Assembly: GCF_000022085.1 (NCBI RefSeq)
Contig: NC_011894.1
Span: 141,001-205,000, forward strand
Direction: 5' to 3'
Source of the DNA: Methylobacterium nodulans ORS 2060
Lineage (GTDB): Bacteria > Pseudomonadota > Alphaproteobacteria > Rhizobiales > Beijerinckiaceae
Length of the DNA stretch: 64,000 nucleotides
Position 1 is the stretch's first letter; each line of letters starts with the position of its first letter. The position numbers were made by a program, and so were the translations under genes. Shown in pieces: positions 38,441-50,176 of this stretch. The notes beneath the pieces were generated by a model. It was not told where the DNA came from and ran no database searches. It saw only the letters and a list, made by a program, of their open reading frames with translations.

Positions 38441-39400
38441 ATGGCGGAGGCGGAGCGGGCGCGGCTGGAGCCGATGACGGTCTCGTCGGCGCCTTCGGTC
38501 GGCCTTGCCGCCGTGATCCTCGCGGCGACGCAGGACGAGCCGCGCGTCCTCACGGTGCCGGTCCCGGACCAGCCGCCCGGCCGCGGCGAGGGCCTCCCCT
38601 CCGGCCCCTTGGAGCCGGCCCATCCCACCCTGGAGCGGGGCCTGCGCGCCTGGGTCGAGCGCCAGACCGGACAGACGCTCGGCTATGTCGAGCAGCTCTA
38701 CACCTTCGGCGACCGCAACCGCCGCCCCGGCGGCGACGGGCAGCACGCGCTCTCCGTCGCCTATCTGGCCCTGGCGCGGGAAGCGCGCCCCACCGCCGAT
38801 TCGGCCTGGCAGAACTGGTACCGCTACTTCCCCTACGAGGACTGGCGGACCGGACGCCCGGGTTCCCTCGACGCCATCGCGGCCCGGCTCGATGCCTGGG
38901 CGCGCGCCGCGCCCGATTCGGGCGAGCGCCGCCGCCGGCTCGACCGGATCGGCCTCACCTTCGGCGTCGCGGGCGGCGGCTGGAACGAGGAGCGCGTGCT
39001 GGAGCGCTACGAACTCCTGTTCGAGGCCGGGCTCGTGCCGGAGGCGGGCGCGCCGGATCCCCTCGCGGGCCAGCCCATGGCGCTCGACCATCGCCGCATG
39101 CTCGCGACCGCCCTCGGCCGCCTGCGGGGCAAGATCAAGTACCGGCCGGTCGTGTTCGAGCTGATGCCGCCGACCTTCACCCTCGGCCAGCTCCAGCGGG
39201 TGGTCGAGGCGCTCTCGGGCGTGCTCCTGCACAAGCAAAATTTCCGCCGCCTCGTCGCCCAGCAGGGCCTGGTCGAGGAGACCGATGCGATCAGCGCCGA
39301 GACCGGCGGGCGCCCCGCCCGGCTGATGCGCTTCCGCCGCGAGGTGTTGCTCGAACGCCCGGCGCCCGGAGTGCGCCTGCCGCCCGGGCGTCGCCTCTGA
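38441..39400 (+). CDS. nadQ: NadQ-type NUDIX/winged-helix regulator of NAD synthesis
   Basis: 319 residues. An N-terminal NUDIX-like domain (LGYVEQLYTFGDRNRRPGG, no intact Nudix catalytic box) is followed by a C-terminal winged-helix domain (KYRPVVFELMPPTFTLGQLQ, LHKQNFRRLVAQQGLVEET). This is the layout of alphaproteobacterial NadQ (COG4111), which senses an NAD-related ligand and represses nadABC. nadABC lies 800 bases downstream on the same strand with two matching palindromes at its promoter. The ATG follows AAGGAGCG. Confidence 0.85.
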   Translation: MAEAERARLEPMTVSSAPSVGLAAVILAATQDEPRVLTVPVPDQPPGRGEGLPSGPLEPAHPTLERGLRAWVERQTGQTLGYVEQLYTFGDRNRRPGGDGQHALSVAYLALAREARPTADSAWQNWYRYFPYEDWRTGRPGSLDAIAARLDAWARAAPDSGERRRRLDRIGLTFGVAGGGWNEERVLERYELLFEAGLVPEAGAPDPLAGQPMALDHRRMLATALGRLRGKIKYRPVVFELMPPTFTLGQLQRVVEALSGVLLHKQNFRRLVAQQGLVEETDAISAETGGRPARLMRFRREVLLERPAPGVRLPPGRRL

Positions 39401-39487
39401 TCCGATCCCAGTTGCTGGCTTCGCCCTGCGGATCTCGGCTTCGCTTAAGGGGGCGCGGTGATCCGGCCTCCGCCCCTTTCCGCTCCC

Positions 39488-39672
39488 TCTTTCCGGGCCC
39501 GTTCGGGCCTGCACGACTGCAGCGTCAGCGGAAGGAGATCCACGATCCAGCACGGTGAATTGCCGCGAAGCGGCTCCGACTTCCAGCGCCGCGGGTGACA
39601 AGCGGGCGCTGCGCGACGTCTTGTGCTGGATCCCGGGTCGCATTCCGCTGCCGCTGCATGCGCCCAGGAGAG
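39488..39672. repeat. Repeat family 2, copy b (both arms)
   Basis: A diverged left arm (GCAGCGTCAGCGGAAGGAGA, ATCCAGCACG) and a well-kept right arm (GACGTCTTGTGCTGGATCCC, GGGTCGCATTCCGCTGCCGC, TGCATGCGCCCAGG) are inverted around GCGAAGCGGCTCC and GGGCGCTGCGCG. This copy shows that the whole repeat is one imperfect palindrome of about 180 bases. It lies in the long gap 39401-40195. Confidence 0.75.
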
Positions 39673-39751
39673 GGAGAGCGGGCGACAGCAGGCCGGGCGA
39701 GACGATCCTTGATCGTTGCTGGACGCGTCAGGCGGACATCCTCGCCTGGGC

Positions 39752-39901
39752 TAAATAGAAACTGGCGTAGTGGAAGCCGCCCCGCTCCTCATGCTGCGGT
39801 GCAGCCGCAGCATGAGGGCCGGAGTTCGCTGCCATGAACGGGAGCGCTCATTCAGCCGCGGTTTCATCCGTCAGGGTCAGCCCGGGCCGGTGGTGAACTG
39901 A
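39752..39901 (+). repeat. Repeat family 1, copy D (collapsed loop)
   Basis: TAAATAGAAACTGGCGTAG opens it. CTCATGCTGCGGTGC is followed at once by GCACCGCAGCATGAG-type sequence (GCAGCCGCAGCATGAG), so the variable middle is nearly absent. The tail TCATTCAGCCGCGGTTTCAT and CAGGGTCAGC is intact. Confidence 0.85.
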
Positions 39902-39965
39902 TACGGTCTCAATCGAAGCCGAAGAGCGCTGTGTTCGCCGGAGGCGAATCCGGCTGGACGAAAGC

Positions 39966-40017
39966 CCTCATCCGGCTTCCGGTTACTTGCTGCACCATGC
40001 GGATGTCGGCTTCAGGT
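39966..40017 (+). repeat. Repeat family 4, copy a
   Basis: CCTCATCCGGCTTCCGGTTA, CTTGCTGCACCATGCGGATG and CGGCTTC match, on the opposite strand, the sequence at 58617-58668. Confidence 0.65.
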
Positions 40018-40102
40018 GCCGCGCAGGCTTGGTGACGCGATCTCCGAACCAACCATCCGGAAACCGGATCAGGCCGGCCCGAGGCGGTGCGCCCTCGGGC
40101 TT

Positions 40103-40119
40103 ATGCTCAATCCCAGCAT
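40103..40119 (+). promoter_or_regulatory. Candidate NadQ operator O1 (diverged)
   Basis: ATGCTCA-ATC-CCAGCAT has the same 7-3-7 form as O2 with two mismatches in the right arm. It lies just upstream of the proposed nadA -35 box. Confidence 0.55.
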
Positions 40120-40122
40120 ATC

Positions 40123-40151
40123 TGGACAGGAACGCCGACGCAGATTACCCT
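40123..40151 (+). promoter_or_regulatory. Candidate nadABC promoter
   Basis: TGGACA (40123-40128) and TACCCT (40146-40151) with a 17-base spacer lie between the two palindromes, so a repressor bound at both could block or loop the promoter. Confidence 0.45.
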
Positions 40152-40161
40152 AGCCGGATAA

Positions 40162-40178
40162 ATGCTCATTTTGAGCAT
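40162..40178 (+). promoter_or_regulatory. Candidate NadQ operator O2 (perfect palindrome)
   Basis: ATGCTCA-TTT-TGAGCAT is a perfect 7-3-7 palindrome 17 bases before the nadA ATG, at the expected start of transcription. Its centre is 59 bases from that of O1. Confidence 0.7.
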
Positions 40179-40195
40179 AAAGGGTGGAGACGAGA

Positions 40196-41197
40196 ATGGC
40201 TGCGGTGACCCAAGCGGTGCAGGAGGCGCTGCCCCTGCCGGATCTCTATGCCCGGGTGAAGGGCCATGTTCCGGCGATCGAATGGCCGGCCCTCGCCGAG
40301 GACGTGGCGGCGATCCAGATGCTGAAGCGGCAGCGCAATGCCGTGGTGCTCGCCCACAATTATCAGGCGCCCGAGATCTTCCACACGGTGGCGGACATCG
40401 TCGGCGACAGCCTCGCGCTCGCCCGCGAGGCCGCGCGCACCGACGCGGACGTGATCGTGCTCGCGGGCGTGCACTTCATGGCCGAGACCGCGAAGCTGCT
40501 GAACCCGGAGAAAACCGTGCTGATTCCCGATCAGGCGGCCGGCTGCTCCCTTGCGGATTCGATCACGGCGGCGGATGTGCGGGCGCTCCGCCGCAGCCAT
40601 CCGGGCGTGCCGATCGTCACCTACGTCAACACCTCGGCGGCGGTGAAGGCCGAGTCCGATCTCTGCTGCACCTCCGGCAACGCGAAGGCAGTGGTCGAGT
40701 CCCTCGGCGTACCGCGCGTGCTGATGATCCCGGACGAGTACCTCGCCCGCAACGTGCAGGCCGAGCTGCCGCAGGTCGAGATTCTGTCCTGGGCCGGCCA
40801 TTGCGAGGTGCACGAGCGCTTCTCGCCCGCAGACATCCGCGAGGTGCGCGAAGCCTATCCGGGCGTGACGGTGCTGGCCCACCCCGAATGCCCGCCCGAG
40901 GTGGTGGCCGAAGCGGATTTCGCCGGATCGACGGCGGCGATGCAGGATTTCGTCGAGACCCGCCGCCCGGCGCAGGTGGTGATGATCACCGAATGCTCAA
41001 TGGCCGACAATCTCGCGGTCCGCAATCCGGAGGTGGCATTCGTCAAGCCCTGCAATCTCTGCCCGCATATGAAGCGCATCTCGCTGTCCAAGATCCGGCG
41101 GGCGCTCGAAACCATGACCCACGAGGTCACGGTGCCCTCCGACCTGATCGCCCCCGCGCGCCGGGCGGTCGAACGGATGCTGGCGGTGCGGCCGTGA
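40196..41197 (+). CDS. nadA: Quinolinate synthase
   Basis: 333 residues from the ATG at 40196 with GGAG six bases upstream; a GTG at 40184 is less likely. The 4Fe-4S ligands are Cys157 or 158 ([10 protein letters not shown]), Cys232 (HPECPPEV) and Cys286 or 289 (PCNLCPHMK). It condenses iminoaspartate with dihydroxyacetone phosphate to quinolinate, the second step of NAD synthesis. It is first in nadABC and overlaps nadB by four bases (GTGA). Confidence 0.97.
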   Translation: MAAVTQAVQEALPLPDLYARVKGHVPAIEWPALAEDVAAIQMLKRQRNAVVLAHNYQAPEIFHTVADIVGDSLALAREAARTDADVIVLAGVHFMAETAKLLNPEKTVLIPDQAAGCSLADSITAADVRALRRSHPGVPIVTYVNTSAAVKAESDLCCTSGNAKAVVESLGVPRVLMIPDEYLARNVQAELPQVEILSWAGHCEVHERFSPADIREVREAYPGVTVLAHPECPPEVVAEADFAGSTAAMQDFVETRRPAQVVMITECSMADNLAVRNPEVAFVKPCNLCPHMKRISLSKIRRALETMTHEVTVPSDLIAPARRAVERMLAVRP

Positions 41198-42693
41198 GCG
41201 CGGACCGCACCCTCGTGGTCGGGGCCGGCGTGGCCGGCCTCGCCACGGCCCTGCGGCTGGCGCCGCTCCCGGTCACGCTGCTGACGGGCGCCCCGCTTGG
41301 CGAAGGAACGGCGACCGCCTGGGCGCAGGGCGGCATCGCGGCGGCGATCGGCCCGGACGACGACCCCGCCCTCCACGCCGCCGACACGCGGGCGGCCGGC
41401 GCGGGCCTGACCGATCCGGATGTCGCGCAGCGGGTCGCCGAGGCCGGTCCCGGTCTCGTCGCCTGGCTCTCCGCCCTTGGCCTTGCCTTCGACCGCGGGC
41501 CGGACGGGGCGCTCGCGCTCGGCCTCGAAGCCGCGCATGGCCGCCGCCGCATCGTGAAGGCGGGGGGCGACGCCACCGGCCGGGCGGTGCTGCAGACCCT
41601 CGCCCGCGCGTCCGCCGCGAGCCCCTCGATCTCCGTCGTGGTCGGGCAGGCGACGGCGCTGGCGCAGGATGCGAACGGCCGCGTCGCGGGCCTGCGCGCC
41701 TGCGTGAACGGGGCGAGCGTCGATCTCCCGGGGCGCGCGGTCGTGCTGGCGACGGGCGGCCTCGGCGGGCTCTATCGCGCCACCACCAATCCGGCGGGCG
41801 CGCTCGGCTCCGGCCTTGCGCTCGCGGCGCGGGCCGGCGCGGTGCTGCGGGACGTCGAGTTCGTGCAGTTCCATCCGACCGCGATCGCGACCGGGGATGC
41901 CGGCCCCCTGCCGCTGGCGACCGAGGCCCTGCGCGGTGAGGGCGCCATCCTGGTGAACGCGGCGGGAGAGCGGGTGATGGCCGGCATTGCCGGGGCCGAG
42001 CTCGCGCCGCGGGATGTCGTCGCCCGGGCGATTTTCTCCCGGACGAGCCGCGGCGAGGCCGTCTTCCTCGACGCGCGCCGCCTCGACGTCGCGCGCCGCT
42101 TCCCGACCGTGGCGGCCCTCTGCCGCAAGGCCGGAATCGATCCGGCCGCGACGCCGATCCCGGTGAGCCCCGCCGCCCATTACCACATGGGCGGCATCCG
42201 GGTGGATGGAAGCGGACGGACCTCCCTGCCCGGCCTGTGGGCCTGCGGCGAGGTGGCCTCGACCGGGCTGCACGGGGCGAACCGGCTCGCCAGCAATTCG
42301 CTGCTCGAAGCGATGGCCTTCGCGGCCTTCATCGCGGCGGACATCCGGGGCCTGTCCTCCAGTGCCGGCCGCGCCGCCGCCGAGGACGCGCCGGTGCCCC
42401 GGCCCGCCGCCCTGCCGGAGATCCGCCGGATCATGGAGGCCGAGGTCGGGCTGGTGCGCAATGAGGCCGGGCTGGCCCGGGCGGTCGCCCGCCTCGGCGC
42501 CCTTGCGGAGGCCGGCTCGCCCGAAGCCGCAATCGGCCTCCTCGTCGCGGCCTCCGCCCTGTCCCGCCGCGAGAGCCGCGGCGCCCATTGGCGGGAAGAT
42601 CATCCGGGGCAGCAGGAGCCCCGCCACGCCGAGATCACCCTGGCGCAGGCGCGCCGCCTCTCCGCCTCGCTTGCCCCTCTGGAGGTCCCATGA
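41194..42693 (+). CDS. nadB: L-aspartate oxidase
   Basis: 499 residues from a GTG overlapping the nadA stop. [18 protein letters not shown] binds [16 protein letters not shown] and EFVQFHPTA are family motifs, and [12 protein letters not shown] with [21 protein letters not shown] is the active-site and C-terminal FAD region. It oxidises aspartate to iminoaspartate for NadA. It lacks any frameshift or loss and overlaps nadC (ATGA). Confidence 0.97.
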   Translation: MSADRTLVVGAGVAGLATALRLAPLPVTLLTGAPLGEGTATAWAQGGIAAAIGPDDDPALHAADTRAAGAGLTDPDVAQRVAEAGPGLVAWLSALGLAFDRGPDGALALGLEAAHGRRRIVKAGGDATGRAVLQTLARASAASPSISVVVGQATALAQDANGRVAGLRACVNGASVDLPGRAVVLATGGLGGLYRATTNPAGALGSGLALAARAGAVLRDVEFVQFHPTAIATGDAGPLPLATEALRGEGAILVNAAGERVMAGIAGAELAPRDVVARAIFSRTSRGEAVFLDARRLDVARRFPTVAALCRKAGIDPAATPIPVSPAAHYHMGGIRVDGSGRTSLPGLWACGEVASTGLHGANRLASNSLLEAMAFAAFIAADIRGLSSSAGRAAAEDAPVPRPAALPEIRRIMEAEVGLVRNEAGLARAVARLGALAEAGSPEAAIGLLVAASALSRRESRGAHWREDHPGQQEPRHAEITLAQARRLSASLAPLEVP

Positions 42694-43553
42694 CCGACGC
42701 TCTCCCCCTCAGCCCCCTGCCCCGCCTGCTCGTCGAGCCGATCGTGCGGGCGGCGCTCTGCGAAGATCTCGGCCGGGCGGGCGATCTCACCACCGACAGC
42801 ATCGTCCCGGCCGAGGCCCGGTTCTCCGGCGCCATCGTCGCCCGCCAGACTGGCGTGGTCGCGGGCACGGACGCGGCCGCGCTCGCCTTCGCGCTCCTCG
42901 ACCCTGCGGTGTCGGTGTCGGTCGCGCGGCCGGACGGCAGCGCGGTCGCGCCCGGCGAGGCGGTGATCACCCTCGACGGGCCGGCCCGGGCCATCCTCTC
43001 CGCCGAGCGGGTGGCGCTCAACCTGCTCTGCCGGCTCTCGGGCATCGCCACCGCCACCGCGTCCCTCGTCGAGGCCGCCCGCCCGCACGGGCGCGCGCGC
43101 ATCGTCTGCACGCGCAAGACGACGCCGGGTCTGCGGACCCTGGAGAAGCATGCGGTGCGGGCCGGCGGCGGATCGAACCACCGCTTCGGCCTCGACGATG
43201 CGGTGCTGATCAAGGACAACCATCTGGCGGTGGCGGGCGGCGTCGGCCCGGCCATCCGCCGTGCCCGCGCGGGCGTGGGGCATCTGGTCAGGATCGAGGT
43301 GGAGGTCGATACCCTGGCCCAGCTCGAAGAGGCCCTGGCTTTGGGCGCCGATGCGGTGCTCCTCGACAACATGACGCCCGACGAGTTGCGCCGTGCGGTC
43401 GCGATGATCGACGGGCGGGCGATCAGCGAGGCATCGGGACGGATCACGCGCGACTCGGTCGGTGCCGTCGCGGCCTCGGGGGTGGACCTGATCTCCACGG
43501 GCTGGATCACGCACAGCGCGCCGATCATCGATCTGGGCCTCGACGTCGCTTAA
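42690..43553 (+). CDS. nadC: Nicotinate-nucleotide pyrophosphorylase (carboxylating)
   Basis: 287 residues. ALCEDLGRAGDLTTDSIVP opens the protein, CTRKTTPGLRTLEKHAVRAG holds the quinolinate-binding basic residues, NHRFGLDDAVLIKDNHL is the signature, and EVEVDTLAQ and LLDNM carry the PRPP/metal acids. It converts quinolinate and PRPP to nicotinate mononucleotide. It is the last gene of nadABC; GGAGG lies six bases before the ATG. Confidence 0.97.
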   Translation: MTDALPLSPLPRLLVEPIVRAALCEDLGRAGDLTTDSIVPAEARFSGAIVARQTGVVAGTDAAALAFALLDPAVSVSVARPDGSAVAPGEAVITLDGPARAILSAERVALNLLCRLSGIATATASLVEAARPHGRARIVCTRKTTPGLRTLEKHAVRAGGGSNHRFGLDDAVLIKDNHLAVAGGVGPAIRRARAGVGHLVRIEVEVDTLAQLEEALALGADAVLLDNMTPDELRRAVAMIDGRAISEASGRITRDSVGAVAASGVDLISTGWITHSAPIIDLGLDVA

Positions 43554-43587
43554 GCGACGTCCCCGGCCGAACGGGGTCGTCACGAAA

Positions 43588-43615
43588 AGACCCTCTCCCG
43601 GGCGGAAGAGGGTCT
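43588..43615. terminator. Hairpin between convergent nadC and DUF1236 gene
   Basis: AGACCCTCT (43588-43596) pairs with AGAGGGTCT (43607-43615). It lies between convergent genes and could serve both strands. It resembles the CCCTCTC hairpins at 2061 and 49304. Confidence 0.65.
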
Positions 43616-43628
43616 CTCGACCGACCGA

Positions 43629-44363
43629 TCAGCCGCGGATCACGTCGACGATCTCGTAGGTGTCCGGATCGATGATGACGATCTCGTCGTCGACCAGCAC
43701 GTAGCGCAGGCCGCGATAGGCCGGCACCAGCGAGACGATCGTGGGCGGCAACGCATGCAGGGTCACCGAGCGCGGCACCGCCGTGCCCACCGACAGCGAG
43801 AAATTGACCCCGTGCATCGGCCGGACGCCGGACTTCACGATGGTCTGGCGGAACTCGGTGCGCTGGTGCGTGTCGAGGCGCGAGGAGGCGCCGCGCGCCT
43901 CGCTGATCGCACCTGTGCGCTCGCCGCGTTCCGTGCGTTCGCCTCTGTGCTCGCCGCGTTCGGCGCCGCGCTCGCCGCGCTCACCCGTGCGCTCGGCCCC
44001 TCCGCGCTGGGTGCCCTGGTCCGCCGTGCCGCCTGCGCGCCCCGGCGCCTCGCCCGCCCGGCCGGCAGTGCCGCCCGGCTGCTGCGCCGTGCCGCGTTCG
44101 CTCCCCGTGGTGGCGCCGCCCGCACCGCCCGGGCCGCCCTGCGCCCCGCGCGCACCGCCGGCTCCGCCACCGCCCCCCGTTCCGGGGGCGCCGGCGCCCC
44201 CGCCACCACCGGCGCCGCCGCCGGCTCCCCCGCCGACACCCGCGCCGCCAGCGCCGCCGCCGCCTGCGCCGGCACCGCCGCCCGGGCCACCTTGCGCGAA
44301 GGCCGTTGCGGCGCCAAGAACCAGAATACTGGCAGTCAAGGTTCCACGAACGAGCTTGTTCAT
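43629..44363 (-). CDS. Secreted glycine-rich DUF1236 protein
   Basis: 244 residues. The signal peptide ends near AATAFA. Residues about 24-90 are almost entirely glycine and alanine, residues about 90-150 are charged repeats of the type GERGERGAERGEHRGERTER, and the C-terminus is a DUF1236 domain (VNFSLSVGTAVPRSVTLHAL, YVLVDDEIVIIDPDTYEIV). DUF1236 proteins are common exported proteins of Rhizobiales with no proven function. The low-complexity middle probably forms an extended linker. Confidence 0.85.
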   Translation of the reverse strand: MNKLVRGTLTASILVLGAATAFAQGGPGGGAGAGGGGAGGAGVGGGAGGGAGGGGGAGAPGTGGGGGAGGARGAQGGPGGAGGATTGSERGTAQQPGGTAGRAGEAPGRAGGTADQGTQRGGAERTGERGERGAERGEHRGERTERGERTGAISEARGASSRLDTHQRTEFRQTIVKSGVRPMHGVNFSLSVGTAVPRSVTLHALPPTIVSLVPAYRGLRYVLVDDEIVIIDPDTYEIVDVIRG

Positions 44364-44764
44364 CTGCGTATCCTCCTGTCAGCGAGGCAGCAGCCCTGCT
44401 CCGGATCGATTTGAAACGTGCCCGCAACGACAAGAGGATGAGATTGGTTCCGAGTTTTCGTTCGAAGAACCGCACCGGATGAGGCTGCGCCGGGCCAGCG
44501 GAGCCGCCGCCGCCGTGTTGACGTTGGAGGCGGCCTCCTGGATCCGGATCGATCAAGAACAGAAGCGGGACAATCGGAGCGTGGTTGACGAAGACGGCCC
44601 TGCACGGCCGAACGACGGCCGCCATGCAGATGCCGCGCGCATATTTCGGAGATTTTAGGCCTCTTCAGGCGGCGCAGGCGCTCGGGCGGGCGCAGGACAC
44701 GGGTCGGGCCAGGGACGCGCGCTTCTTCGGTCCGAGATCTTGGGCGGGGCCCGCAGCACCTGCG
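44364..44764. other. Intergenic region, no gene recognised
   Basis: 400 bases between two minus-strand genes. It should hold the promoter of the DUF1236 gene, but I found no convincing -35/-10 pair, hairpin or known repeat. Open frames here have shadow-like composition. Confidence 0.5.
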
Positions 44765-45592
44765 TCAGCGGGAGGCGGCTTCCTCGATCCGCCAGCGGGT
44801 CACCTCGGCCATGGCGGTGCCGAAGGTGGTGCCGACCTCGATCCGTACGGGAGCGAGGACGCGGGAATGCCCGACCGGAGCGAGCCAGACCCGCAGGTCG
44901 CGGTTCTCGCGCATGTACTGCACGACCCAACGCTTCGGCCGATGGCCCGAGAGGGGAACGTAGCGCGCCCGGCACAGCACCACGGGTCCCGCATAGCCCG
45001 TGCCGCCAAAGGTCTGCGCCTCCCCCTCGCCGAGGGGAATGTCGAAGCGCGCCGTACCGTCATGCACCGGCAGGGTGCGCTCGCAGTCGCGCGGGGTCGG
45101 CGCGCCCGGAGGGCTGAGCTGCGGGCCGATCAGGGCCGAGAGCGGATCGACCACGTTGCGGTCGTCGCCCGGACGCGGCGGCACCCGGTCCGGTCGCACC
45201 CGCGCGTCGGGGGACATGCTGACGGAGGTGATCCGGCCGTCATCGAGCATGATCCGCTCGCTGATCGGCGTGCCGCCGTAGAGGGCATCGAGCTGAAAGG
45301 CCCGCGGGCGGACGGCCGCCCCGTCGAGCACGCCCCGGGACTGGGCCGATCCTTGGCCGCCCCAGAGCATGCGCGCCAACCCGTTCAGGGCGGCATCGAG
45401 ATGCAGCTCGTAACGCCGCCTGTCGGTGATCTCCATCCGCAGGGCGGCTTTCCCGACGGACAATCCGGCGAGCGTGACGCGGTAGGTCGCCTCCAGCGTC
45501 GCGGCGCCGGCTGGCGCCGCGGACAGTCCGGCGGCCAGAGCCAGGACGGGCAGCCATCGTCCGATGGATGGCGCGGTCAGGATCGAGCGCAT
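44765..45592 (-). CDS. Exported DUF3108 protein
   Basis: 275 residues from the ATG at 45592. A signal peptide (LPVLALAAGLSAAPAGA) leads to a domain starting ATYRVTLAGLSVGKAALRME, typical of DUF3108, with Cys residues in PRDCERTLP and VVLCRARYVPLSGH that could form a disulfide. The family is predicted to be a periplasmic beta-rich protein, sometimes linked to lipid or outer-membrane functions. No function is known here. Confidence 0.78.
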   Translation of the reverse strand: MRSILTAPSIGRWLPVLALAAGLSAAPAGAATLEATYRVTLAGLSVGKAALRMEITDRRRYELHLDAALNGLARMLWGGQGSAQSRGVLDGAAVRPRAFQLDALYGGTPISERIMLDDGRITSVSMSPDARVRPDRVPPRPGDDRNVVDPLSALIGPQLSPPGAPTPRDCERTLPVHDGTARFDIPLGEGEAQTFGGTGYAGPVVLCRARYVPLSGHRPKRWVVQYMRENRDLRVWLAPVGHSRVLAPVRIEVGTTFGTAMAEVTRWRIEEAASR

Positions 45593-45747
45593 GCGTGCGG
45601 AGCCTCGCAGGACACGGCAAGCGTAGCCGCGGCACATGAACGGGGGAGGAACGGGCACGCGTCCCGAACGGCACCGGCGCGACATGGAATCCGCTCATGC
45701 GTGACGCATGGTCACTCCACTTTGGTCACTCCTGGACCGATCGGCAT

Positions 45748-45800
45748 GATTTCACCACTGGCCGAGGCGACCTTGATGGATGAAACCGCGGCTGACATGA
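45748..45800 (-). repeat. Repeat family 1, copy E (tail fragment, opposite strand)
   Basis: TTTCACCACTGGCCGAGGCG and TGATGGATGAAACCGCGGCT are the reverse complement of the conserved tail of copies B and D. Only the tail is present. Confidence 0.7.
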
Positions 45801-45818
45801 GGCCACTCCCGGGGGCTT

Positions 45819-46124
45819 TTAGTCCTCGTCTCCCTCCCCGGTCTCCAGGGTCGCCCGCACGGTTTCGAGAACCCGCCGGGCAAGGTCGGAATCCGGGTCG
45901 TCGCGCGTCAGCGCATCCTCCAGCATGCCGAGATAGCCGGCGAGCTCATGCCGGTAGTGATCGGAATCGATCGAGCGCAGGATCCGTGCCAGGAACCCGA
46001 TCGCCATCTGCAACGCCACCTGCTTGGCCGCGACATCGGCCTGCGCCTCCGAGAGCCGGGCGATCATCTCGCCGTGGTTCGCCGACAGCACGGTGAGGCC
46101 GTTGATCTTGTCGTCCGAGGTCAT
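45819..46124 (-). CDS. Small helical protein, unknown
   Basis: 101 residues from the ATG at 46124, which has GGGAGA upstream. Predicted all-helical: MIARLSEAQADVAAKQVALQ is heptad-like and the C-terminus is acidic (LETGEGDED). No known domain was recognised. It lies between the acnA terminator and a repeat fragment. Composition and codon use look genuine, so I keep it as a hypothetical gene. Confidence 0.6.
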   Translation of the reverse strand: MTSDDKINGLTVLSANHGEMIARLSEAQADVAAKQVALQMAIGFLARILRSIDSDHYRHELAGYLGMLEDALTRDDPDSDLARRVLETVRATLETGEGDED

Positions 46125-46175
46125 GGCGGTTCTCTCCCGATCACGATGAGCCGTTTCCGACAATCGTCGCGGCAT

Positions 46176-46209
46176 GAAAAAGGGCCCCTTCTCGTGGCGA
46201 AAGGGCCCT
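46176..46209 (-). terminator. Rho-independent terminator of acnA
   Basis: Read on the minus strand, AGGGCCC, a loop, GGGGCCC and then TTTTTC. It lies about 40 bases after the acnA stop codon. Confidence 0.8.
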
Positions 46210-46246
46210 GTTCGAGGTGTCGGTGCCGGGCTTCACCCGGCCGCAG

Positions 46247-48949
<2,703 letters not shown>

Positions 48950-49300
48950 GGCGTGGTCCTCGCGAGGGGTTGTCGAACACGGCGCAGGCATGAGCTTGCG
49001 CCAGACTACAGTGTTCGGCCGGATGCGCGAGCGGCGCCGGCCCCGTATGCGGGCACAACTCCGCTTCCCGTGCGGCATCCTGGAGACAGGTCCGCGAATG
49101 CCACGGTGCGCGCGCCGCCCCGGGGGTGCCCGGACTGGATTGCGCGAGAGACGGTTTGGACGCCTCTAAGGTCGCGCGGCGCAGCCAGGGATGCGTATAG
49201 AACACTTCGAAACTGCCCGCTACGGGTGCGGCGTGGGGAAACGAGGGGTGGACGTGAGACGGTCTGGTGGAGTTGGGCGCGGGAACCGCGGGAAGCGCGG
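48950..49300. other. Intergenic region upstream of acnA
   Basis: 350 bases that must hold the acnA promoter on the minus strand. No convincing promoter boxes, operator palindrome or gene was recognised. The MITE-like element begins at 49301. Confidence 0.5.
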
Positions 49301-49472
49301 GAACCCCTCTCCCGTGCGGGAGAGGGGCAGGCGATCGAAGATCGCGCGTGAGGGCCCAGGTGGTTCAGCAAGTATCCTGAACCGTCCCGCTGCCAGCACT
49401 GCCGTTTCAGCCATACTGCGGAAGGGTCCGGGACCCTCACCCCTGCCCCTCTCCCGCACGGGAGAGGGGTTC
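49301..49472. repeat. 172-bp MITE-like element with 31-bp perfect inverted ends
   Basis: The left end 49301-49331 and right end 49442-49472 are exact reverse complements. Each end is itself a hairpin, CCCCTCTCCC-N4-GGGAGAGGGG. The 110-base core contains further pairing segments (GGTTCAG with CTGAACC; GTGAGGG with CCCTCAC), so the whole can fold into one cruciform. It lies 56 bases before ccmA. It may be a mobile miniature element or a compound terminator. Confidence 0.75.
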
Positions 49473-49528
49473 CCCGCGCCTCAGGGGTCCACTGCGCCTC
49501 ACATGGCCCGCGCCGGGATGTCCTTGCC

Positions 49529-50176
49529 ATGCGCCTGATCGCCAAGGGGCTCGCCTGCCGCCGCTCGGGACGGCGCATCTTCTCCGGCCTCTCCTTCACC
49601 CTGGATCCGGGCGAGGCGCTGATCGTCACCGGCCGCAACGGAGCCGGCAAATCCTCGCTGCTCGCCATCCTGTCCGGCCGCCTGTCGCCGGAGGCCGGAT
49701 CGCTGCGGGCGGAGGATGTCGGCGAGCGCACCATTCCCGAATGCCTGCACGGCGTCGGTCACCGCGACGGGCTGAAGAGCGCGCTCACCGCGGAGGAGAA
49801 CCTCGCCTTCGCCCGCGATCTCCTCGGCGCCGCGACGCTCGCGCCCCGGGAGGCGCTCGCCCGGATGGGCCTCGCCCATGCGGCGGGCCTGCCGGTCGCT
49901 TATCTGTCGGCCGGCCAGCGGCGACGGGTCGCGCTCGCGCGGCTCCTCGTCTGCCGCCGCCCGCTCTGGCTCCTCGACGAGCCGACCGCCGCCCTCGACG
50001 CCGCCTCGCAGGCCGTCCTCGCCGGATTGATGCGCGATCACCTGGCCGAGGGCGGGCTCGTGGTCGCCGCGACCCACCAGGCGCTCGGCCTCACGACGGC
50101 CCGGGAACTGTCGATCGAGGCTTTCCGTCCCGCCGCAGCGGCGCACACCGACCCCTTCGCCGAGACCGCCCGATGA
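49529..50176 (+). CDS. ccmA: Heme exporter ATP-binding protein CcmA
   Basis: 215 residues, an ABC ATPase. Walker A is TGRNGAGKSSLL, the signature YLSAGQRRRVALARL and Walker B LWLLDEPTAALD. With CcmB and CcmC it drives release of heme-loaded CcmE during cytochrome c maturation at the inner membrane. It overlaps ccmB by four bases. The MITE-like element sits just upstream and may contain or disturb its promoter. Confidence 0.95.
   Translation: MRLIAKGLACRRSGRRIFSGLSFTLDPGEALIVTGRNGAGKSSLLAILSGRLSPEAGSLRAEDVGERTIPECLHGVGHRDGLKSALTAEENLAFARDLLGAATLAPREALARMGLAHAAGLPVAYLSAGQRRRVALARLLVCRRPLWLLDEPTAALDAASQAVLAGLMRDHLAEGGLVVAATHQALGLTTARELSIEAFRPAAAAHTDPFAETAR

Noticed and set aside
44364..44764. 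Small open frames in the gap between the DUF1236 and DUF3108 genes
   Set aside because: No ribosome sites, no domains, and shadow-like composition.
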